A DNA stretch of 64,000 bases from Hyphomicrobiaceae bacterium (lineage in GTDB: Bacteria > Pseudomonadota > Alphaproteobacteria > Rhizobiales > Hyphomicrobiaceae). Below, one piece after another: positions 43,283-54,639 of this stretch. Both the position numbers and the translations under genes were made by a program. Below the pieces are notes generated by a model. It was not told the origin of the DNA, ran no database searches, and saw only the letters and a list, made by a program, of their open reading frames with translations. How positions within the stretch are numbered: position 1 is the stretch's first letter; the number at the start of each line of letters is the position of its first letter. The stretch spans positions 1-64,000 of the forward strand of contig JAURWC010000074.1 in NCBI GenBank assembly GCA_030655135.1, given 5' to 3'.

Positions 43283-43404
43283 GGCGTGGGTTTAACGGCC
43301 CCCCGCACCCGCCTCAAGTGCGAGGACGCCACAAGCAACAGCCTTCGCGTTGCATGGGCCGAAAAGTACGGTAATCTGTCTATTGTTTCTGGGGTTAGGC
43401 GCAC

Positions 43405-43608
43405 ATGTCGACAAATTTTTCTGTAGACATTCCCGACGATGTCGAGGCACGTTTTAGAGGGCATTTTGCCGCCGACGATCCGGATACCGTTATGACAGCG
43501 CTGCTCAAGCGCACCGTCTTCGTTCGCCGGTCCTATGAAAGCGACGAAGCGATGCTTTCGGCCTTACACAACGGTTCCATCCAATTTTCGTCCCTTCGAG
43601 TCCGCTAG
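43405..43608 (+). CDS. Small hypothetical protein
   Basis: The 67-aa product contains FSVDIPDDVEARFRGHF and looks like a short alpha/beta protein, possibly antitoxin-like or ribbon-helix-helix-like in size, but I cannot assign a family. It has no signal peptide and is not overlapped by a better candidate. No toxin-like partner follows it. It lies between parC (divergent) and the CAP-domain gene. Confidence 0.5.
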   Translation: MSTNFSVDIPDDVEARFRGHFAADDPDTVMTALLKRTVFVRRSYESDEAMLSALHNGSIQFSSLRVR

Positions 43609-43648
43609 AACGGCTGCGTCTTCATCATCACAATTCGAGTCGATCTGA

Positions 43649-44350
43649 ATGGCTGCACTCACGCCGGACTATGCGCAAGTCGAGAGCACCGTCATCGAGA
43701 TGACGAACGCGTTCCGGCGCGAGAACAAGCTCGGCCAGGTGAAGATCAATCCCAAGCTTAGCGCGGCGGCACGGAAGTACGCGGCACTGCTGGCCAAGAC
43801 CCAGGAATTTTCGCACACGGCTGGCGGCACGAACGCGGGCGATCGCATCAAGGCAGCCGGATACGACTTCTGCGGCTACGGGGAGAACCTGGCCATGGCA
43901 GCCGACAGCCGTGGCTTTGCCTCGCGGCCCCTGGCGTCGAGTGCGGTGACCGGTTGGATCAACTCGCCCGGCCATCGCGCCAACATGCTGGCCCCCAACG
44001 TGACGGAGATCGGCATCGGCGTGGCTTTGGTGCCGTACAAGTATCCCAAGTACGTCACCGTTCAGCTGTTTGGGCAGCCGAGTTCCGGCGCTGTCGAATT
44101 CCAGATCTCCAATACCACCAAGGACACGATCAGCTACAGCTTCGCCGGCAAAACGAACAAGATCCAGCCGCGCTACGCGATCACGCATACATCGTGCACC
44201 GCGGGGCCGCTCGTCTTCGAGAAATCCGGCGGGCTGTTCGGCAAGTCCACGAAGGCAAGCTACGATGCAGCCGACGGCAAGGTCTACGTGCTGAAGCCCG
44301 ACGGCGACGGCCTCAAAGTGGAGATCGAGAAGCGGCGGAAGATCGAGTAA
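43649..44350 (+). CDS. CAP/SCP-domain protein without signal peptide
   Basis: A 233-aa protein whose first 140 residues are a CAP (CRISP/antigen 5/PR-1) domain. The metal-site pattern is visible: FSHTAGG (first His), GYGENLA (Glu) and WINSPGHRANML (second His). The C-terminal 90 residues form an unrecognised beta-rich domain ending EKRRKIE. CAP proteins are normally secreted, but here an in-frame TGA lies directly before the ATG, so no signal peptide can be encoded upstream. It converges with recO without any spacer. Confidence 0.85.
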   Translation: MAALTPDYAQVESTVIEMTNAFRRENKLGQVKINPKLSAAARKYAALLAKTQEFSHTAGGTNAGDRIKAAGYDFCGYGENLAMAADSRGFASRPLASSAVTGWINSPGHRANMLAPNVTEIGIGVALVPYKYPKYVTVQLFGQPSSGAVEFQISNTTKDTISYSFAGKTNKIQPRYAITHTSCTAGPLVFEKSGGLFGKSTKASYDAADGKVYVLKPDGDGLKVEIEKRRKIE

Positions 44351-45076
44351 CTACGCAGCCCGGCCCAGCGTGGCGGCAAGGCGGCCGCGGGCTTCGGGCA
44401 AGGTTTCATTGCGCGGCGCGAGAACGCGGGATTCGAGGAAATGTCCGGTCAGGACGAAGCCGTCGCGGATATCCTCGGCCGTGACAGGGGCCTGGCGGCC
44501 CTTGGCCAGGAACGGCGGCAGGCGCAGCAGGCGGTCGCGGTAAGGCTCGCCAGCTTCCGCGGAGACAGCCCGGCCCGACTTCGGTGAGACGTAAATCAGA
44601 TTTTCGGTGCTGCCCGTCGACGCACAGCTCGTGAGGTCCAGCCCGAAGCCTAGCTCTTCGAGCAATGCCATCTCCCAGCGCACCATGAGGGCGGGCCAGA
44701 CACTGGCGTCGTCGAGGAAGCTCAGCACGAACAGCGTGATCTCGTACAGGCTGGGGTGGGGGTCGCGCTCGGGCAGAAGCCGCGTCAGCGTCGTGAGCGA
44801 TGTGAGGCCGGACAGCGCGTCGCCGTCGCTCATGATGCTGCCGGCGTAACCGCGCCGCAGCTCGACCGTGATGAAGCCGAGCTGTTCGGAAAGCCGCGCC
44901 TTCCATGCCGCATCGACGTGATTGCCAAGCTGCAGCACCGGCCGCAGCTTGCGCGAGCGGCCACCATGCACGAGCCCGAGGTGGCGGCCGTGCGAGCGCG
45001 TGAACAACTCGACGACGGCAGCTGTCTCGCCGCTGGGGCGAACCGACAATACGACACCTTCGTCAGACCATTGCAT
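44351..45076 (-). CDS. recO: DNA repair protein RecO
   Basis: A 241-aa recombination mediator that with RecR loads RecA at SSB-coated gaps. The OB-fold N-terminus reads MQWSDEGVVLSVRPSGETAAVVELFTR, with the family block HGRHLGLVHGGRSRK. The C-terminal helical part is FLAKGRQAPVTAEDIRDGF followed by LTGHFLESRVL. The length is typical. It lies downstream of era on the same strand (169-bp gap), the common rnc-era-recO order. Confidence 0.94.
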   Translation of the reverse strand: MQWSDEGVVLSVRPSGETAAVVELFTRSHGRHLGLVHGGRSRKLRPVLQLGNHVDAAWKARLSEQLGFITVELRRGYAGSIMSDGDALSGLTSLTTLTRLLPERDPHPSLYEITLFVLSFLDDASVWPALMVRWEMALLEELGFGLDLTSCASTGSTENLIYVSPKSGRAVSAEAGEPYRDRLLRLPPFLAKGRQAPVTAEDIRDGFVLTGHFLESRVLAPRNETLPEARGRLAATLGRAA

Positions 45077-45245
45077 GGATCAGATCGCGGCCGCCAAAGC
45101 GATGCCCGCGCCGGTTGGATGCTGATGAGTGCTTCCAGATAAAGTGTGAAGCGGTTTTCCGAAAAGAAGCACGACAAAACACGAAGCGAGAGTGTTTCCG
45201 CGATTCAACGAAAAGCAGACGGACTCTCGTGCGCAAAGCACAGCA

Positions 45246-46163
45246 TCAATCTTTCGGAAATTCCAGGCCCATTTCACGGTAGCGCTCCGGATCGGAGCCC
45301 CAGCCGGAACGCACTTTCACGAACAAAAACAAGTGAACGGGGTGCCCCACGATGCCGGAAAGCTCGTTGCGCGATTCCGACGATATCCGCTTGATGGTCT
45401 CTCCGCCCTTGCCCAGCACGATGCGCTTCTGGCCGTCGCGTTCGACGTAGATGGTCTGCTCGATACGGACGGATTTGTTCTTGAACTCCTCCCACGCGCT
45501 CGTCTCGACAGTAATGGCGTAGGGCAATTCCTGGTGCAGATATTTGTAGATGCGCTCGCGCGTGATCTCGGCGGCGAGCAGCCGCAGCGGCGCATCCGAG
45601 ATGTCGTCTTCCGGATAATGCCAGGGGCCTTTCGGCACGGCTGCTGCCAGATGGCGTTTCAAGTCGTCGACGCCGTCGCCCTGCGTCGCGGAGATCATGA
45701 ACACCTGCTTGAACGGAATGCGTTCCGTCAGCTTGGTGACGAGGCCGAGCAGCTTGTCCTTCTCCTCGACCAGGTCGACCTTGTTGAGAATGAGAACGTC
45801 GGCGGATTTGCGGTCCTTGAGGCGATCCAAAATGCTGGACACGTCTTCGTCGATGCCGCGCACGGCGTCGACCAGCAGCGCAACGACATCGGCGTCCTTG
45901 GCGCCGCCCCAGGCCGAATCCACCATGGCGCGGTCAAGCCGGCGTTTCGGCGTGAAGATGCCCGGCGTGTCGATGAAGACGAGCTGGCTATCGCCTTCGA
46001 TGGCGATGCCGCGGATCGGCATGCGCGTCGTCTGCACCTTGTGGCTGACGATCGAGACCTTGGCGCCGACCAGCGTGTTCACCAGCGTGGACTTGCCGGC
46101 GTTGGTTGCGCCGATGATGGCGATGAAGCCGCAGCGCCTGTTTTCGCCTACTGCATCAGCCAT
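45246..46163 (-). CDS. era: GTPase Era
   Basis: A 305-aa GTPase that binds the 3' end of 16S rRNA and helps 30S assembly. G1 is IIGATNAGKSTL, G3 is DTPG (FIDTPGIF) and G4 is NKVD (LILNKVDLV). The KH domain is near the C-terminus with QKRIVLGKGGETIKRI. The ATG at 46163 is chosen because it overlaps the rnc stop by 8 bp and begins at the family N-terminus. The frame remains open far upstream inside rnc, but that sequence is a shadow. Confidence 0.96.
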   Translation of the reverse strand: MADAVGENRRCGFIAIIGATNAGKSTLVNTLVGAKVSIVSHKVQTTRMPIRGIAIEGDSQLVFIDTPGIFTPKRRLDRAMVDSAWGGAKDADVVALLVDAVRGIDEDVSSILDRLKDRKSADVLILNKVDLVEEKDKLLGLVTKLTERIPFKQVFMISATQGDGVDDLKRHLAAAVPKGPWHYPEDDISDAPLRLLAAEITRERIYKYLHQELPYAITVETSAWEEFKNKSVRIEQTIYVERDGQKRIVLGKGGETIKRISSESRNELSGIVGHPVHLFLFVKVRSGWGSDPERYREMGLEFPKD

Positions 46164-46878
46164 CGATCGGTACTCCCACGACGCCCTCACGCAACAGCAG
46201 CGCGGTTGCGGCTGCCTGTTCTGCGGCGCGCTTGGAGGCGCCTTCGCCGCGCGCGGGGTCTTTGCCTGTGATACGAACTTCGGATGTAAAGCGCGGCGCG
46301 TGATCGGGCCCCTTGCGGGCAACCTCGACGTAAAGCGGCAGCGCCAGGCCGTTGCCTTGCGCCCATTCCTGCAGGGCGGACTTGGCGTCGGAGGCCGCAT
46401 CCGGCTTGTGTTCCTGGCTGGCAGCCCACAGGCGGCGAACGACGCCACGCGACTTGTCAAAGCCAGCGTCGACGAAGACAGCGCCAAGCACGGCTTCCAC
46501 CGCGTCGGCGAGGATCGTCTCCTTGTTGCGGCCGCCGCTCTCAGCCTCGCTGTCGGAGAGGATGAGGTGCGCACCCAGGCCAAGCTCGCGGCCGACCTTG
46601 GCGCAGGTTTCTCCGCGCACCAGGCGGTTATAGCGCCGCGCCAGTTCGCCTTCATTGGCCTCCGGATAGTCCTCGTTCAGCACTTCGACGATGGCCAGGC
46701 CGAGCACACGATCGCCGATGAACTCCAAACGCTCGTTGTCGACCCGGCCCTTTTTTCCCCCGCGCACGCTGGCGTGCGTCAAGGCACGCTCCAGAAGATC
46801 CGGGCGCTTGAACTTGTAACCGAGCTTCTTTTCGAGGTCCTTGAACTTACGAGGCCGTAGCATGGGGCCGAGGATCAT
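46156..46878 (-). CDS. rnc: Ribonuclease III
   Basis: A 240-aa double-strand-specific RNase for rRNA processing and mRNA turnover. The RNase III signature NERLEFIGDRVLGLAI is present, the second acidic site is in ADAVEAVLGAVFVDAG, and a dsRNA-binding domain ends the protein (GEGASKRAAEQAAATALL). The ATG at 46878 shares a base with the lepB stop (TGATG). ATG at 46863 is an alternative. It is translationally coupled to both lepB and era. Confidence 0.95.
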   Translation of the reverse strand: MILGPMLRPRKFKDLEKKLGYKFKRPDLLERALTHASVRGGKKGRVDNERLEFIGDRVLGLAIVEVLNEDYPEANEGELARRYNRLVRGETCAKVGRELGLGAHLILSDSEAESGGRNKETILADAVEAVLGAVFVDAGFDKSRGVVRRLWAASQEHKPDAASDAKSALQEWAQGNGLALPLYVEVARKGPDHAPRFTSEVRITGKDPARGEGASKRAAEQAAATALLLREGVVGVPIDG

Positions 46879-47642
46879 CAGCGAACGAGGGTGAAAAAGC
46901 GTGACCAGCGAATGTCGAAAGGCCAGGACCACGGCATCGTCCAATGCCCATAGTCCCGCTTGGAAAACATCACGATGTCGGCACGGCCGACCAAATTCTC
47001 ATAAGGCACGAAGCCGACCTTGTCGCGTGCGCGGCTATCATACGAATTATCGCGGTTGTCGCCCATCATGAAGTAGTGCCCCTCGGGCACATTGTACGGG
47101 CCGGCGTCGTCGTAGGACCCGTGCGCGTCAGCATCGAGCACGGTGTACTTCACGCCGTTTGGCAGCGTCTCTTCGTACGACGGAATTTTCGGCGAGTAGC
47201 CTTCGCCAGGATAGGTCGCGACATCGCCGGTGAAGCGGCGGGGTACGGCCGTGCCGTTGATGTACACGACGCCGTCCTGCACGCGGATCTCGTCGCCCGG
47301 CAGTCCGATGACGCGCTTGATGTAGTCGGTCGAATTGTCCGACGGCAGCTTGAACACCACGACATCGCCGCGCTCGGGCGTGCCCGCGAAGATGCGGCCC
47401 GAGAAAAGGTTCACGCCGTAGGGGAAGGAGTAGCGGCTATAACCGTAGGACAGCTTGGACACGAACAGGAAGTCACCGACAAGCAGCGTCCGTTCCATCG
47501 AGCCAGTGGGGATCGTGAAGGGCTGGTACAGGAAGATGCGCAGCAGGAAGGCAATGACGATCGCCTCGACCAGAATCTTTGTCAGATCCCAAACGCCGGT
47601 CTCGCCCGTTGCCTTCGCCTTGGACTTTGCTTCCAGGCTCAT
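46878..47642 (-). CDS. lepB: Signal peptidase I
   Basis: A 254-aa inner-membrane peptidase that removes signal peptides from exported proteins. One N-terminal transmembrane helix (ILVEAIVIAFLLRIFLYQPF) precedes the catalytic Ser in IPTGSMERTLLVGD. The general-base Lys is in DYIKRVIGLPGDEI, and the family block GHYFMMGDNRDNSYDSR follows. GGGAGCGG lies upstream of the ATG. It leads the lepB-rnc-era run. Confidence 0.96.
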   Translation of the reverse strand: MSLEAKSKAKATGETGVWDLTKILVEAIVIAFLLRIFLYQPFTIPTGSMERTLLVGDFLFVSKLSYGYSRYSFPYGVNLFSGRIFAGTPERGDVVVFKLPSDNSTDYIKRVIGLPGDEIRVQDGVVYINGTAVPRRFTGDVATYPGEGYSPKIPSYEETLPNGVKYTVLDADAHGSYDDAGPYNVPEGHYFMMGDNRDNSYDSRARDKVGFVPYENLVGRADIVMFSKRDYGHWTMPWSWPFDIRWSRFFTLVR

Positions 47643-47787
47643 CTTCCGCTCCCGATGGCGGCATCCGGTTCGCCGGCGCCGTCCAGTTCAAACCTGGAAT
47701 TTATCCGAAATACGGGCCCCCTATAGCCATTTCGGCGCCCTGGCGCAAATGCCGTACCGACGCGGCAGGAATGCCACTGTGTACGCC

Positions 47788-48207
47788 TCATGACGGGCTC
47801 GCCGGGGCCGCAATCGGCTCGGCCGAGATGATGACGATGGCCTGCGCCAGCGGGAAGTCGTCCGTGATCGACAGATCGATGCGTGCCCGGTAGCCCGCCG
47901 GCGTCAGGCTTTGCAATCGTGCAAGGGCCCCGCCGGTGAGTTGTAGGGTCGGCCGGCCGGACGGCAGATTAACAACACCCATGTCGCGCCAGAACACACC
48001 ACCCCGCAAGCCCGTACCCAGCGCCTTGGAGCAGGCCTCCTTGGCGGCAAAGCGTTTGGCATAGGACGCCGCCGCCTGCGCCCGTCCGTCGGACTTGCGG
48101 CGCTCGATCTCGGTAAACACGCGATTACGGAAGCGATCGCCAAAACGGGCGAGTGTGGCCTCGATCCGGCGAATGTCGATCAGGTCATTGCCCAGCCCCA
48201 GGATCAT
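47788..48207 (-). CDS. acpS: Holo-[acyl-carrier-protein] synthase
   Basis: A 139-aa phosphopantetheinyl transferase that activates ACP for fatty-acid synthesis. The N-terminal [20 protein letters not shown] has the Mg-binding Asp. The second motif [14 protein letters not shown] includes the Glu and Lys of the family. The ATG at 48207 begins 7 nt after the pdxJ stop. The pdxJ-acpS-lepB order is standard in alphaproteobacteria. Confidence 0.95.
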   Translation of the reverse strand: MILGLGNDLIDIRRIEATLARFGDRFRNRVFTEIERRKSDGRAQAAASYAKRFAAKEACSKALGTGLRGGVFWRDMGVVNLPSGRPTLQLTGGALARLQSLTPAGYRARIDLSITDDFPLAQAIVIISAEPIAAPASPS

Positions 48208-48214
48208 CGGATGG

Positions 48215-49006
48215 TCACGTCGCCGCGGCGCTGGCGTTGCGCGCCGGCGTCCGCGCCGCATTCATGGCGGCCCGCATGCGCTTGACCGCTTCCTCCAGTC
48301 CCACGGAAATCGCTTCGCCGATGATGAAATGGCCGATGTTGAGTTCCTTCATCTGCGGCAGAACCGCGACGGTCGCGACTGTGTCGTACGTCAGCCCATG
48401 GCCGGCATGGACCTCCAGTCCGAGCGAGGCCGCCAGTGCAGTCGCATCATGCAACCTGCTGGCTTCCTTCATGGCGCCCGCAGCGTTCCCGTCGAGCACC
48501 AGTTCGCAGTACGTGCCCGTGTGCAGTTCCACGATGTCCGCCCCGGCCGCGGCAGATGCCTCGATCACGCGCGCGGAAGGCTCGACGAACAGCGATACAC
48601 GAATACCGCCGTCATGTAGCGCGGAGACGAAGTCGCGCAAGGCGGCCGTGTTCGCGAGCACGTTGAGGCCGCCTTCCGTGGTGCGCTCTTCGCGCCGTTC
48701 CGGCACGAGGCAGCAGGCGTTGGGCTTGGCGCCGAGCGCGATCTTCAGCATCTCAACCGTGGCCGCCATTTCCAGATTGAGCGGACGGTCAAGCTCGGCT
48801 TTCAGCCGCGCGATGTCGTTATCGGAGATATGACGGCGGTCCTCGCGCAGATGCGCGGTGATGCCATCGGCACCGGCCGCGACAGCCAAATGCGCTGCCT
48901 TTACGGGATCGGGGTGACGGCCACCGCGTGCGTTACGGATCGTGGCGACGTGGTCGATGTTGACGCCGAGGCGCAAGTAATCGGCCGGATGATCGTGATA
49001 GGACAT
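48215..49006 (-). CDS. pdxJ: Pyridoxine 5'-phosphate synthase
   Basis: A 263-aa TIM-barrel enzyme that joins 1-deoxyxylulose 5-phosphate with aminoacetone phosphate to form PNP. Signature blocks are [47 protein letters not shown] and [16 protein letters not shown]. The ATG at 49006 gives family length; an open frame to 49066 lacks similarity. The last 20 residues are an Ala/Arg-rich extension. It lies 46 bp downstream of rel and 7 bp before acpS. Confidence 0.96.
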   Translation of the reverse strand: MSYHDHPADYLRLGVNIDHVATIRNARGGRHPDPVKAAHLAVAAGADGITAHLREDRRHISDNDIARLKAELDRPLNLEMAATVEMLKIALGAKPNACCLVPERREERTTEGGLNVLANTAALRDFVSALHDGGIRVSLFVEPSARVIEASAAAGADIVELHTGTYCELVLDGNAAGAMKEASRLHDATALAASLGLEVHAGHGLTYDTVATVAVLPQMKELNIGHFIIGEAISVGLEEAVKRMRAAMNAARTPARNASAAAT

Positions 49007-49052
49007 GGAGCTGTTCGCGGTGGGTGAGAGAGCTGATGTGGCGTGTATCGGC

Positions 49053-51287
<2,235 letters not shown>

Positions 51288-51385
51288 TAGCCCGCCACGC
51301 TCCCTAGGCGGACGATCTTATCCGCGGGGAATGCGCCGCGCACTCCTCCGCTCCGGTTACTCACAGGCGAACGGCGGACACCCAA

Positions 51386-51502
51386 AGCCTGACAGTTTGA
51401 GATGCGAACCGTTGAGCTCGCACCGAAAACATGAGTTAGGCTCTAACTCAAAAACGCAGAGCGCTCGAACATTAGATTAAAGCGAAAGCCAACGCGCTCT
51501 AG
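51386..51502. repeat. MITE-like dispersed repeat (second copy)
   Basis: It resembles 8187-8315 along its length: AGCCTGA then GTTTGAGATGCGA near the left end, a central segment rich in GAG/CTC, and GCTCTAG at the right end. Its left CTAGAGC terminus is degraded (CAAAGCC). It lies in the rpoZ-rel intergenic region and may affect rel transcription. Confidence 0.6.
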
Positions 51503-51572
51503 TGGGCAAAGCGAAGCAAACTTAAACGAGCATTAGGCAGGATGCGGCCGGCTGCCCGGCCGCAAGCATGCT

Positions 51573-51998
51573 TCAGCGGCCGCGATCGCGCGGACCGCCG
51601 CTGCCGTTCGAGGACGGCTCGCTCGGCGTCATGCTTTCCAGGCCACGCAGCAGCTGCTCTTCCGTCAGCGTGTCGACCTGCGTGTCGCTGTTCTGGTCGT
51701 CGCGGCCCAGCAAGGGCGAACGGCGATCCTGAACCACGACAGGCGCAGCACCGGCTTCCGGCTCGTCCACTTCGGTATTTTTCTGGATCGAATGGATCAG
51801 GCCTTCGCGCAGATCCTCCGGTGGCATCGTGCGTTCGGCAATTTCACGAAGCGCAATGACCGGGTTTTTGTCGTTTTCCGGTTCGATCGTGATGGCACCG
51901 CCATTGGCAATGCCGCGGGCACGATGAGCCGCCAGCAAGACGAGTTCGAAGCGATTGGGAACCTTGTCGACGCAATCTTCAACGGTGACGCGCGCCAT
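51573..51998 (-). CDS. rpoZ: DNA-directed RNA polymerase omega subunit
   Basis: A 141-aa small RNA polymerase subunit. The conserved N-terminus [28 protein letters not shown] is followed by the family segment [11 protein letters not shown]. The C-terminal half (about 75-141) is a longer-than-usual acidic, low-complexity tail ending PRDRGR, as is common in alphaproteobacteria. The ATG at 51998 is preceded by AGGAAGAGGAG. The rpoZ-rel adjacency is conserved widely. Confidence 0.95.
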   Translation of the reverse strand: MARVTVEDCVDKVPNRFELVLLAAHRARGIANGGAITIEPENDKNPVIALREIAERTMPPEDLREGLIHSIQKNTEVDEPEAGAAPVVVQDRRSPLLGRDDQNSDTQVDTLTEEQLLRGLESMTPSEPSSNGSGGPRDRGR

Positions 51999-52436
51999 CC
52001 GCGTACTCCTCTTCCTCGTTAACCCAGCGGGAACACCATGCGCAAAATGCCGTATAGCCACGCCTTATCGCTCATCGCGCGGGCGGCCGCCGGTGTATAG
52101 CTGCCGTTTCGCACACGCTGCGGTGCAGCGCAAGCATATTCGGTAGACTTTCGCGCGGACATGCGGCAAAAATTAACAGTGATCCCGAGACGCCAACACG
52201 TGCGGGCTGCCTCCTACTACCCCTATGCGCGCGGGCATGCAAAACACAGGATGCACACGATTTCGCCGCATATGTGAATTACCGCTTACGTAAACCTACT
52301 TGCGCTATGCGAAACCATTTTGACTAGTAAGCTAGGCGACGACGGTATATTCGCTGGGACGCTGACTGGTTTGGAAGTCTGCTTGCGCCGTACTATTTTT
52401 CTGGCGGCGCTTGGCGCTAATTCGAGGTGATGAAGG
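51999..52436. other. Long intergenic region between rpoZ and the NYN gene
   Basis: It holds the divergent promoters. A TTACGTAA palindrome (52286-52293) and a weak -35/-10-like pair (TTGACT at 52320-52325, TATATT at 52346-52351, spacer 20 bp, longer than ideal) precede the plus-strand gene. No small gene is supported. Confidence 0.4.
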
Positions 52437-53090
52437 ATGCATTTCTACGCGAACGAGCGAGTAGCTCTGTTTATCGACGGCGCAAATCTCTATGCGACGT
52501 CGAAGGCTCTCGGGTTCGACATTGACTACAAACGTCTGTTGTCATTGTTCCGTCAGAAGTCTCAGTTGGTGCGCGCGCTGTACTATACGGCGCTGGCCGA
52601 AGATCAGGAGTATTCCTCGATCCGGCCGTTGATCGATTGGCTCGACTACAACGGCTACTCGATGGTCACCAAGCCAACGAAGGAATTCACCGACGCGTCC
52701 GGCCGCCGCAAGATCAAAGGCAACATGGACATCGAGCTGGCGGTCGACGCCATGCGCCTGTCCGAAACGCTGGATCACATCGTCCTCTTCTCCGGCGACG
52801 GCGACTTCCGTTCGCTGATCGCGGCCCTGCAGCAAAAGGGCAAGCGCGCCTCGGTCGTATCCACCCTTCAAACCCAGCCGCCGATGGTCGCTGACGAACT
52901 GCGCCGCCAGGCGGACCAGTTCATCGACCTTGCCGATCTGGAAAACCTCATTTGCCGCGACCAGTCGGCCCGGGCCGAACGGCCGGTCCGCGCCTACGCG
53001 GCACGCTCCTCCGCCTCCACAACTCCGCAATATGGCCGCGACAGCGGTCCCTATCAGGACAGCAACGACGATCTTCCTGAAGAGGTCTGA
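52437..53090 (+). CDS. NYN-domain (LabA/DUF88-like) nuclease-fold protein
   Basis: A 217-aa protein whose first 165 residues are a NYN/PIN-like domain. The acidic metal site is formed by VALFIDGANLYATSK, a middle Asp in KIKGNMDIELAVDAM, and LFSGDGDFRSLI. Such proteins are predicted RNases, and LabA/Limkain-type relatives act in RNA metabolism or regulation. The C-terminal 45 residues are Ser/Ala/Arg-rich and disordered. GAGG is placed 9 nt before the ATG. It is monocistronic, with a strong terminator. Confidence 0.88.
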   Translation: MHFYANERVALFIDGANLYATSKALGFDIDYKRLLSLFRQKSQLVRALYYTALAEDQEYSSIRPLIDWLDYNGYSMVTKPTKEFTDASGRRKIKGNMDIELAVDAMRLSETLDHIVLFSGDGDFRSLIAALQQKGKRASVVSTLQTQPPMVADELRRQADQFIDLADLENLICRDQSARAERPVRAYAARSSASTTPQYGRDSGPYQDSNDDLPEEV

Positions 53091-53115
53091 CAACGCCGCT
53101 CAAGGGCGCTAAGAC

Positions 53116-53154
53116 CGGCTCGGCAGGAGATCTCCTGCCGAGCCGTTTTATTTC
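53116..53154 (+). terminator. Rho-independent terminator of the NYN gene
   Basis: A perfect 30-bp palindrome (arms CGGCTCGGCAGGAGA / TCTCCTGCCGAGCCG) is followed by TTTTATTTC. The downstream glycosylase gene begins only 22 bp later. Confidence 0.95.
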
Positions 53155-53176
53155 TTCCGGTGCCGGGAGCATTCCG

Positions 53177-53872
53177 TTGAACCTTGCCGCACGCAGCACG
53201 GGCCATTTACTGGGCGAGAAGTCTGGCCAAACGTTCAGCCCGGAAGCCCCCGCCGATTGCGGATTATGCCCCCGCCTCGTAACCTACCGCCACGCCAATC
53301 AAGCGGCAGAGCCTACGTGGTTCAATGGCGCGGTTCCGTCGTTCGGTGGGCCTGACGCGCGCCTTCTGATCGTCGGGCTGGCGCCCGGCGTCAAAGGCGC
53401 CAACCGCACGGGACGGCCCTTCACGGGCGATTACGCCGGAACGCTGCTCTACGAGACCCTGCTGAGCTTCGGCTTCGCGCAAGGCCGCTTCGATGCCCGC
53501 ATCGACGATGGACTGCAACTCGTCGACTGCATGGTATCCAACGCCGTGCGCTGCGTGCCGCCCGAGAACAAACCGACGCCGGCAGAAATCAACACCTGCC
53601 GCGGTTACCTGTCGGCACGCATCGCGGCGATGACGCGGCTGAAAGCGATCGTCGTGCTAGGCCGCATCGCGCACGAAAGCACCCTCACGGCGCTTAAGGC
53701 GCGCAAGGCCGCGTTCCCATTTACGCACGCGGCACGGCATGTAGTGACGCCTGAGTTGACGATCTACGACAGCTATCACTGCTCTCGCTACAACACCAAC
53801 ACGGGCCGTCTGACAACGGAGATGTTTCGCAGCGTCTTCGCGGCCGTGCGGACCGACTTGGACAAAACCTGA
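53177..53872 (+). CDS. Type-5 uracil-DNA glycosylase (UdgB family)
   Basis: A 231-aa DNA repair glycosylase. Motif 1 reads GLAPGVKGANRTGRPFTGD, which has the Ala of family 5 where families 1 and 4 have Asp or Glu. Motif 2 is DSYHCSRYNTNTGRLT, with His and Asn positions conserved but Cys and Tyr substitutions. Cysteines in DCGLCPRL and VRCVPP, with INTC, are in place for a 4Fe-4S cluster. Translation likely starts at the TTG at 53177, with GGGAG 8 nt upstream. Confidence 0.88.
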   Translation: MNLAARSTGHLLGEKSGQTFSPEAPADCGLCPRLVTYRHANQAAEPTWFNGAVPSFGGPDARLLIVGLAPGVKGANRTGRPFTGDYAGTLLYETLLSFGFAQGRFDARIDDGLQLVDCMVSNAVRCVPPENKPTPAEINTCRGYLSARIAAMTRLKAIVVLGRIAHESTLTALKARKAAFPFTHAARHVVTPELTIYDSYHCSRYNTNTGRLTTEMFRSVFAAVRTDLDKT

Positions 53873-54020
53873 GCGCGGCCGCGCTTCTCAACGCAGAACC
53901 GCTTCAAACTTTGCCGCAAAGCACTTCACCTTTCCCGGAAGCTTTCCAATGATCGCTTCCGCGGGACCCGTTTCGCTGCAATGATACGCCCGCAGGCACG
54001 GCATGTGAGCGAGGACAGGC

Positions 54021-54428
54021 ATGGGGCTGGAAATTGCACCCGAAAAGGTCGCCCACGTCATCATCAAATCGCGCGAGTACGATGCGAAAGTGGGGGCGTG
54101 GAACTCTTCGCCACAAGAGAACGATGCTGCCGAAGATCCAGAGTCCATCCTCGAGGACTTCGCAGCCGATCCCACACGCGCGGAATTGGCCGGCTTCATA
54201 CGCATGCTCAACCACGACGAACAGGCCAGCCTCGTCGCCCTGATGTGGGTCGGGCGCGGCACGTATGAGGCCGAGGAGTTCGACGAAGCCGTCGAGACGG
54301 CCCGCGCCGAACGCGCGAACGCAACGGCACGCTATCTGCTCGGCATGCCGCTGCTATCCAACTATCTCGAAGAGGGCCTGGAGAAGATGGGCTTCTCCGT
54401 CGACGACATCGAAAGCGACGTGCTGTAG
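54021..54428 (+). CDS. DUF3775 family protein
   Basis: A 135-aa protein of the small alphaproteobacterial family DUF3775. The pattern IAPEKVAHVIIKSREYDAKV opens the protein, LNHDEQASLVALMWVGRGTY is the core, and LLGMPLLSNYLEEGLEKMGFSVDDIE ends it. It is cytosolic with no known function. It follows the glycosylase gene by 148 bp on the same strand. Confidence 0.85.
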   Translation: MGLEIAPEKVAHVIIKSREYDAKVGAWNSSPQENDAAEDPESILEDFAADPTRAELAGFIRMLNHDEQASLVALMWVGRGTYEAEEFDEAVETARAERANATARYLLGMPLLSNYLEEGLEKMGFSVDDIESDVL

Positions 54429-54479
54429 CAGCGCCGACGTACCCGTCGCATCGCTTTGCCGCGGGCCTACTCCCCACAA

Positions 54480-54620
54480 CGTCATCCCGACGAAGGTCGG
54501 GATCTACGCAAGTCTCCTCGATTTCAAGGCTTCCGGCACTCGTTCAAACTTCGCAACGAGATCCATCAGTGTTGTGCGGGCGGAAGCTGGCGTGGATCCC
54601 GACCTTCGCCGGGATGACGG
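54480..54620. repeat. Inverted pair of GTCATCCCGRCGAAGG-type repeats
   Basis: The left unit (54480-54505) begins GTCATCCCGACGAAGGTCGG and the right unit (54592-54620) is its inverse, ending CTTCGCCGGGATGACGG. They enclose 86 bp of non-coding sequence. This type of hairpin repeat is widespread between genes in many proteobacteria. Each unit also has an internal dyad (CCGAC / GTCGG). Confidence 0.75.
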
Positions 54621-54639
54621 ACTTTTGGGTTGAGGCTTG

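Noticed and set aside
40733-43426. Two long plus-strand frames (474 and 410 codons) opposite parC
   Set aside because: Both are shadows of the ParC coding sequence without signature motifs.
43405-43608. Toxin-antitoxin pair with the CAP-domain gene
   Set aside because: The small protein has an antitoxin-like size, but the neighbour is a CAP protein, not a toxin, and the two are separated by 40 bp.
46164-46655. N-terminal extension of Era inside rnc
   Set aside because: The extension has no Era features. The ATG at 46163 fits the family start and overlaps the rnc stop by 8 bp.
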